A stretch of DNA of 64,000 nt from Pseudoneurospora amorphoporcata. Its lineage: Eukaryota; Ascomycota; Sordariomycetes; Sordariales; Sordariaceae. The translations under genes and the position numbers were made by a program. The stretch is taken from contig MU859120.1 in NCBI GenBank assembly GCA_033297205.1, positions 113,638-177,637 of the forward strand. The letters run 5' to 3'. This document shows, piece after piece, positions 58,576-64,000 of this stretch; the stretch's first letter is position 1; each line of letters starts with the position of its first letter. A model generated the notes under the pieces. The model had not been told where the DNA came from. It did no database searches and was given only the letters and a program-made list of their open reading frames with translations.

Positions 58576-60891
58576 TCAAAGCTCATAGTAATAATCCTCA
58601 TCCAACCCCTCCCGACTAGGCACCTGACCAGCGCCCGGAACCGGTCCATTATCGGCCGCCTCAGCCCTAACATTAAGCAGACGTATCTTGAGGCCATACT
58701 CGCTCACCAGCGTAACGAGCTTATTAGTCTCGGCTGTTATAGGGGCCTGGTTGAGGAGCATAAGCAAGCCGTCCAGCCACTCCGATGCCAGACTGTGGTT
58801 GAGAGGGTGAAGCGTCAAGATCGGCTGCTCCTTGGTCTTCCCGGCGGCGGCGAGACTGGCCAGCTCTGGTGAGACGGTTTCGGAAAGACTGTAGATTGTG
58901 ATTTTCGTCGTCGATTTGTTAGCCGTTGCCGAGGTGGTAGAATTAGCGTCTTTGGCGAGACTTGTTAGGCTTGACGAGGCCTGACTTCCATTTTCACCTG
59001 CTGCTGCGGCATCCTCCCCGTTCGATACGTTTGATACCACCGAGCTGATGCTCATCAAATCGATCTTCTCTGTCAAAGCTTCTAGACCAGGATCGTGTTC
59101 TGTCTGCTCTGCAAAGTCGGCATAGTGAAGATATCGCCTGTTGTGCGAAAGCTTTGCGAACCGCCAAGGCTGGTACAGCCGGCTACCCTTATCTTGCCCG
59201 GTTTTGAGGCTTTCTGACCTAGAGTGGTTTGACCGATGAGGCTGGGGCTTGGAAAACCACGAACCCTGCAAGAGACAACGGATACGCTGCTCCTTGACGA
59301 ACTGCAGTGCTTCGTGTTTGAGTTCTTCACGGACCTGGAAGAGATGGGGGCCCCACTGGTCCTCGAACGAGAGCTCTAGTAGATCCATCTGCAACTCTCG
59401 CAGTCTTCCGGAATCATACTCATGCAGATCATCCTCAACCTCCAGCACGTCCTTGCTCCTGCTGGCCTGCCCCACCACTTGATCGATCAAGATCCGGACG
59501 AGCTCTGCCACCTTGTCGAAATCATATCGAGTCGCCCCAGTCGCCTTCCACATCCGGAAGAAGGCATGTAGTCCTGCGGTGTGTAGTCGTGACCACTGAA
59601 GCAACAAGGGACGGAAAAGTTTGTCGTGAGCTTTGCCGCCTCCGTCGATAAGCTGGTAGTAGCCTCCGTTCCTGATATCGTCCAGATCGCATTTCTCAAC
59701 CTCGAAGTGCTCGTACAGAATCATGGTCACGGCCAAACTAGCCCGCGCCACGGGGCATCGTTCGTTGAGTGGCCTGCTAGACTGCTCGAGCAGCAGCTTC
59801 TGGAATCCATCCTCATTTTTGCGCACATAGTCTGTCAGGTCCATCATGCCTAGGAAGCCGGCCACTTCGAACTCGGACGCCGGTGATTCTGTCTCGAAAC
59901 CTAACCTCCTCCACTTCTCGGGGTTATGCCGTCTGCTTGATTTCCTCCCAGCTGCAGTCTCGCCGCCGTTTTCTGCCTCTTCCCTGGCTACAACTGTCGT
60001 GGCCGTTGATGGTCTTCCCGGGGGGGACAAGGTTGTCATGCCCCCGTTAGCCTGCCGTCTCTCCGGCGCGCTTGCAAGATGTAAGCCCTTCAGCGCTCTC
60101 CTGTGTTCTGGCCGCTCCAAGTCCACCCTTACGCCCCTCCATTTCCGAAGCAGAACCTTGGTCAGGGTCTGGAATTCAAGTAGCGGGTGCGCCAGATCCT
60201 GCAACGACGAGCTCTGCATGAGATTGTACACCGCCTTGATCAATCCCAGATCCTGGAGCTTTTTGATGAACTTGGACCACTCCTCACCAGGAGGCACTGT
60301 CCCCTTTGTGCTTGACACCAGCAAGGTTGGCCCGTTGTCGTTGGACACCGCGTCCCGTATGAGCGCGTTGATCAACATCAACGCATTCGCGCAGAGCGCG
60401 TGGTCTGCCGACTGGAGCTGTATGATGACCAGTTCGAAGAATTGCGGGTACACCGCGACCGCAGGTTTGAGCGCCCTAAATCCAAAGGTGCCTGGCGTGC
60501 CTTGCGTTCCCCCACGGGCCGTCGATTGCGAATGACTGACGAGACCGACTAGGATGGACATGGCACCCCGCAGGATGTTGACGAGCGGGTTGGTGACGAC
60601 AAGCTCGACCACGCGTTCGACAAGCTCTCCAGCATTGGGGCCCTCGAAGATATCCCAGCCCATGTCCACCTCGAGCAGCCGGCTCAAGCTTTGTAGCGAG
60701 TATGCCAGTGTGTTTCCGTTGGTGTTCATAATGAGACGGCGCAGGATGACGAGACCGCCCGAGCCGATGAAGACGTCGGCAAATGCTGGGTCGTTGATGG
60801 ATGACTGGAGCTTGAACACTGCCATCTTGCGCGCCGCATCCTCGTCACTAGCGAGGCGCGAGAGCAGCGCCGGTATATCGGCCTGATCCAT
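58576..60891 (-). CDS. ELMO/CED-12 domain protein with PH-like domain
   Basis: A single exon of 771 aa. The frame is open a little upstream, but the first ATG is 60891 (MDQADIPALLSRLAS). The N-terminal 300 residues are armadillo-like helices (KMAVFKLQSSINDPAFADVF, LVILRRLIMNTNGNTLAYSL). After a disordered insert an ELMO-domain region follows (EVAGFLGMMDLTDYVRKN, FQKLLLEQSSRPLNERCPVA, AVTMILYEHFEVEKCDL). A PH-like fold follows at about 530-730 (QGSWFSKPQPH, HNRRYLHYADFAE, ASEWLDGLLMLLN), then an acidic tail DEDYYYEL. Animal ELMO pairs with DOCK proteins as a Rac exchange factor; in a fungus it should work with a DOCK-like GEF in polarised growth, which is inference from family. Confidence 0.92.
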   Translation of the reverse strand: MDQADIPALLSRLASDEDAARKMAVFKLQSSINDPAFADVFIGSGGLVILRRLIMNTNGNTLAYSLQSLSRLLEVDMGWDIFEGPNAGELVERVVELVVTNPLVNILRGAMSILVGLVSHSQSTARGGTQGTPGTFGFRALKPAVAVYPQFFELVIIQLQSADHALCANALMLINALIRDAVSNDNGPTLLVSSTKGTVPPGEEWSKFIKKLQDLGLIKAVYNLMQSSSLQDLAHPLLEFQTLTKVLLRKWRGVRVDLERPEHRRALKGLHLASAPERRQANGGMTTLSPPGRPSTATTVVAREEAENGGETAAGRKSSRRHNPEKWRRLGFETESPASEFEVAGFLGMMDLTDYVRKNEDGFQKLLLEQSSRPLNERCPVARASLAVTMILYEHFEVEKCDLDDIRNGGYYQLIDGGGKAHDKLFRPLLLQWSRLHTAGLHAFFRMWKATGATRYDFDKVAELVRILIDQVVGQASRSKDVLEVEDDLHEYDSGRLRELQMDLLELSFEDQWGPHLFQVREELKHEALQFVKEQRIRCLLQGSWFSKPQPHRSNHSRSESLKTGQDKGSRLYQPWRFAKLSHNRRYLHYADFAEQTEHDPGLEALTEKIDLMSISSVVSNVSNGEDAAAAGENGSQASSSLTSLAKDANSTTSATANKSTTKITIYSLSETVSPELASLAAAGKTKEQPILTLHPLNHSLASEWLDGLLMLLNQAPITAETNKLVTLVSEYGLKIRLLNVRAEAADNGPVPGAGQVPSREGLDEDYYYEL

Positions 60892-62659
60892 CGTGGGCAA
60901 TATAGATTTTCGGGTACTGGCGGTAACCGCGAATGGTTCAGTGTAGATGAATGGCGTGTGTATCGATCGCGGTCGGCTTCAAGACGTCGTGGAACGCTGG
61001 AGCGTCGGGGATACTCAAGGGCTTCGATGCCGGTGTTGCAAGTCGTGGTGCCGTGTGTCGATCCCAGCCAAAATAGAGGTGATCGATAGGTCGCGACGCG
61101 CCAGACTCTGATCCAAACGTTAGAAGAGGGCAAAGGTCATGAAGAGGGCATGTTTACCGGACTGGGATGGATTTCCGGTTCTTGAACACTTTCACAAGCC
61201 AGCTAGAACTAGAGTCTGAGGTTGCGGGTTGCGATGTTGGTTGAGAATGGCCTGCCACTCGGGATTGTCCAGGACGTTACAGCGGAGTGCCTGTGGATAA
61301 TCGGTAATGGGAGCCACTTCTGCAAGGGGCGCTAAAGTGCACCCTTTTATATACAGTCTTTACCCCTGCTTTTGCAACCCCCCTCTTCTGCAAAAACCCT
61401 ACTTATTGCAACGTTAACTGGATGCATTATTTACAGGCCCATACTGGGACTGCAAACTGCAAAGTGCAACGATTACGGGCCAAAATTTGCATAAGCAGGG
61501 GTGTTGACAGGGGATATCTTGTACCTGACAGGGGTGCTAGCAGGTAAAAACAGCTGCAATCGGCCGCTAAACTAGAGGGTTAGGGTTACAAAAAATCCAG
61601 AATCAGTCGGATTCTGGCACCCAACCCTCTATGGGTAGTTACTATATAATGTAAATACCCTACTTATTGCAAAAGAAATTGCTGCAAGAATTAAGTTGCA
61701 TTAATAGGGGTAAATACTATAGTATCATATACTCTCGGAAGATTCGGTTTTAGGTTCTAAGGAAATTAGGTAGAATCTGTAAGCATACTGCACGAATATG
61801 TGCTTTTTATACTTGTAAAAAATAGTAGGAGAGACAGCTAGAGAGCTTGGAGCACTATAAATTCGATTCTTCTAGTGCCCTATCTTTTCTCCTATCCTTT
61901 CTTTTCCCCCCTATAAAACCCTCACAATCTAACTATAGCAACCACCTCTAAATAGAAGTTAATTCTAAGTAAAATTAATCTCGTTTATAAATAAATAAAC
62001 CCTTTAGTATTAAAATTATTACTAACTATCCTAAACGTAATAAACGATTACTTAAACTCCTAGTAATTCGTTGAATATACTGATTATATCGTCGTCCTAT
62101 AAATACCATTATCTTCTAATGTACTAAAAACCTTACCTTTATAAATATAATTAAGCGTACCTACTTTAGTTAAGTTGGTAATATAAGCTGTAAAAAAATC
62201 AAGTTCGAAGTTAAATTTAAAAGTATTAGTAATATTTATTATTATATGACTAAATTAGGTAAATACTAGTATAATTAGGATAACTGTCTTGAAATAGTAC
62301 ATTAGTAATAGGAAATTAAAGGTATTACTTATATATATATTAATATTATTAAATAGAACGAGGGCGAATCTACTAATTCTAACGACGGTGAGGTTAGTAA
62401 TAATAATAAAGAAGTATAATTATTATTATCTATTATTTAGATTACTACTAATATTGTTAGTTATTAATATTATTTATTATACTACTTCAACCGCTAGATA
62501 AGGCTATTTTCATTCTCTAATATTAATAAGTTACGTTGTTTATACTAGTTTTTAACTTTGCCTTTTTAAATTAATTATAACTAAACCTTACCCTCTCCTC
62601 TATTTATAATTCGTAAATAATACTATTGTATTTAATAGCGGGAATATTTTTGAAGTTGT
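60892..62659. other. ELMO promoter, short repeats, then AT-rich relic DNA
   Basis: Up to about 61340 ordinary intergenic sequence. From 61358 to 61725 a cluster of short inverted and direct repeats rich in TGCAA. From about 61725 to 62659 strongly AT-rich DNA without open frames, as expected for old transposon remains mutated by RIP. Confidence 0.6.
61358..61725. repeat. Cluster of nested inverted and direct repeats
   Basis: ACCCCTGCTTTTGCAA at 61362-61377 recurs inverted with one change at 61487-61503. ACCCTACTTATTGCAA occurs directly at 61396-61411 and 61657-61672. A foldback at 61573-61631 pairs TAGAGGGTT with AACCCTCTA and CCAGAATC with GATTCTGG. TTTACCCCT also recurs inverted near 61706-61716. 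These look like nested remains of small elements. Confidence 0.5.
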
Positions 62660-63338
62660 TGTTAACGTGTGGCTAGTACTGTGTCTTGTAACTGCCTTAT
62701 ACTACCTTGTAGTATAGAAGGCTGATTGCTGAGGACACTATTCCTTCTACGTTACAGAATCAGTTGACTCAGCCTCCACAGAATCTACTAGAACACAGAG
62801 GTTTCACTACTGCGTTCTAGATTCTCGAACCTGTTCAGCATTCTCTCTAGATTGATTTGTCATTATGGAATGCAACAGAAGCTCATAGATTCAACTCTTT
62901 CCTTTCATGGTATAGTACTCTTACAAGCACTTCTGCTAACTTACAGGAAGCTTCTACACTTTGGAAGCTTCCAGACACTCAGAATTTATGTATATAAAGA
63001 CTTCTCCTCTCTGTTAGTTAGTCACTCCTTAAGCAAGCAAGCAAGGACACTCAAGCAATGCAATATAGTCTTTTCTTATAGTGCAGAGTTCACTATAATA
63101 AGTTGTTTTTCACAGTGTAGAGTTCACTGTAATCTTCTGTCTTGAGAGCAGAGTCCTCTCTAAGACCTCTTTTACAACACTCCTATTGTATTTGCAACTA
63201 CGCTGCAATTACGCTGCTTCCTTCAGCACTGCTGTCGTACCACTGCTTCCGCTCCGCTCAGCTACAAGTGCATAGTTCACTGTAGCATCCCTATACTAGT
63301 ACTACCATCATAGGCTAGTTAGGACATTGCAGCAAACA
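62660..63338 (+). mobile_element. Solo LTR of a retrotransposon
   Basis: A 679-bp unit begins TGTTAACG and ends GCAAACA, giving TG...CA ends with TGTT/AACA inversion. It is flanked by a perfect 5-bp duplication GTTGT (62655-62659 and 63339-63343). A TATATAAAG box lies at 62991-62999 and three AGTTCACT motifs at about 63084, 63121 and 63276. No internal retrotransposon genes adjoin it. Its base composition is much less AT-rich than the flanks. Orientation is set arbitrarily by the TATA box. Confidence 0.8.
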
Positions 63339-63343
63339 GTTGT

Positions 63344-63807
63344 TAATACCTATTGTAATATTAATCATATTCTCCTAGTTACGCTAGTCGATAGTTTCTC
63401 GGTTAATTTTTTTAATATTAATAAAATAATTCTCACTACTATCTAAAAGAATAGATATGTTATTATCTTTAAAAGATTTAATAACTATATTCTTCTTTTT
63501 AATTATTAAAGTATTTTAATACTTTAAAACTACGTAATTAACTATAATCCTCTTATTAGAAACGGACTATTATTTACCTGAATTATCCTCCTCCCAATCT
63601 TTCATAGCCAATTTTATCTTCTCTTTCAATATCTTTTTAAATAATGAATTAATAGCGGTATTAAAAAGTTAGAGAAGGCTAGTAAGGCTACGAAAAATTA
63701 TAGCTAGTACTACCTTTATATCCCTAAATTTCTTACAAATTCGCTAAGTATTATAAAATAAATATCTATAACTAATAATAATTTTTACTTCATCTCGTTA
63801 TTGTATA
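63344..63807. other. AT-rich relic DNA between two LTR copies
   Basis: About 460 bp of very AT-rich sequence with stops in all frames and no recognisable gene; probable RIP-mutated remnant. Confidence 0.55.
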
Positions 63808-64000
63808 TGTTTGCTGCAATACCCTAACTAGCCTATGATGATAGTACTAGTATAGGGATGCTACAGTGAACTATGCACTTATAGCAGAGTGGAGCGGAAG
63901 CGGTAGTACGACAGCAGTGCTGAAGGAAGCAGCGTAGTTGTAGCGTAGTTGCAAATACAATAGGAGTGTTGTAAAAGAGGTCTTAGAGAGGACTCTGCTC
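63808..64000 (-). mobile_element. Second, inverted LTR copy, cut by window end
   Basis: The reverse complement of 63808-64000 matches 63146-63338 of the solo LTR over 193 bp with about ten differences, nearly all transitions. It starts TGTTTGC, the inverted LTR terminus, and runs off the window, so its other end and duplication cannot be seen. Confidence 0.8.

Noticed and set aside
61577..61588. GGGTTAGGGTTA as a telomere
   Set aside because: Only two repeat units, inside a foldback, and sequence continues on both sides.
62852..63145. 97-codon frame inside the LTR
   Set aside because: Lies within a repeat with clear LTR ends; no retroviral or other protein likeness.
1..64000. Secondary metabolite cluster, CRISPR array or bacterial-type operon
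   Set aside because: No PKS, NRPS, terpene or P450 genes, no spaced repeat arrays, and all genes are eukaryotic with spliceosomal introns.

Overview
The window is nuclear DNA of a filamentous ascomycete, most likely a sordariomycete of the Neurospora/Sordaria type. Nineteen protein genes can be supported. Most are interrupted by short introns (about 50-75 bp, GTRAGT-like donors, CTRAC-like branch sites), a few by longer ones. Intergenic DNA is long and pyrimidine-rich, Ser/Pro/Gln/His-rich low-complexity proteins are common, and the right end is AT-rich like DNA hit by repeat-induced point mutation. The species cannot be fixed from the sequence alone. Exon coordinates were read by eye from splice signals and reading frame.

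Layout. 0-5 kb: a single-pass membrane protein and a low-complexity protein, both of unknown function. 5-12 kb: a PWI/SR splicing coactivator (SRm160-like), a small coiled-coil protein, an acylpyruvase (FAHD1 type) and 3-hydroxyanthranilate dioxygenase (NAD synthesis). 12-19 kb: a Ctr copper transporter, a tRNA-Gly-like locus, a Nudix CoA-diphosphatase-like gene and a 792-residue Pro/Ser-rich protein. 19-25 kb: ERD1 (Golgi, EXS domain), PEX10 (peroxisomal RING ligase) and a BEM46/ABHD13-like hydrolase. 25-29 kb is gene-poor. 29-36 kb: a LYAR-type zinc-finger nucleolar protein and a large NF-X1/FAP1 protein. 36-41 kb is gene-poor, with a MITE-like element and a mis-assembled sequence gap, followed by a Ser/Pro-rich protein. 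42-51 kb: the PP2A activator PTPA, exosome subunit RRP46 and NAD kinase. 52-61 kb: a homeobox factor, a GRF zinc-finger protein with a C-terminal hydrophobic anchor, and an ELMO-domain protein. 61-64 kb: AT-rich relic DNA carrying a solo LTR and a second, inverted LTR.

The genes are mostly housekeeping and form no operon or biosynthetic cluster. Two act on NAD(P): the dioxygenase makes the NAD precursor quinolinate and NAD kinase makes NADP. They lie about 37 kb apart and nothing suggests co-regulation. Divergent pairs that may share promoter regions are bna1/copper transporter, erd1/pex10 and PTPA/rrp46.

I found no clearly new biological system. The most unusual signals are non-coding. One is a 409-bp inverted-repeat element flanked by TA (54967-55375) whose two arms each carry a small hairpin, kept in shape while its bases differ between arms. 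Others are a 168-bp element with perfect 27-bp inverted ends, a 263-bp MITE-like element, a solo LTR with a clean 5-bp target duplication, and a tRNA-Gly gene lacking a matching 5' acceptor strand.
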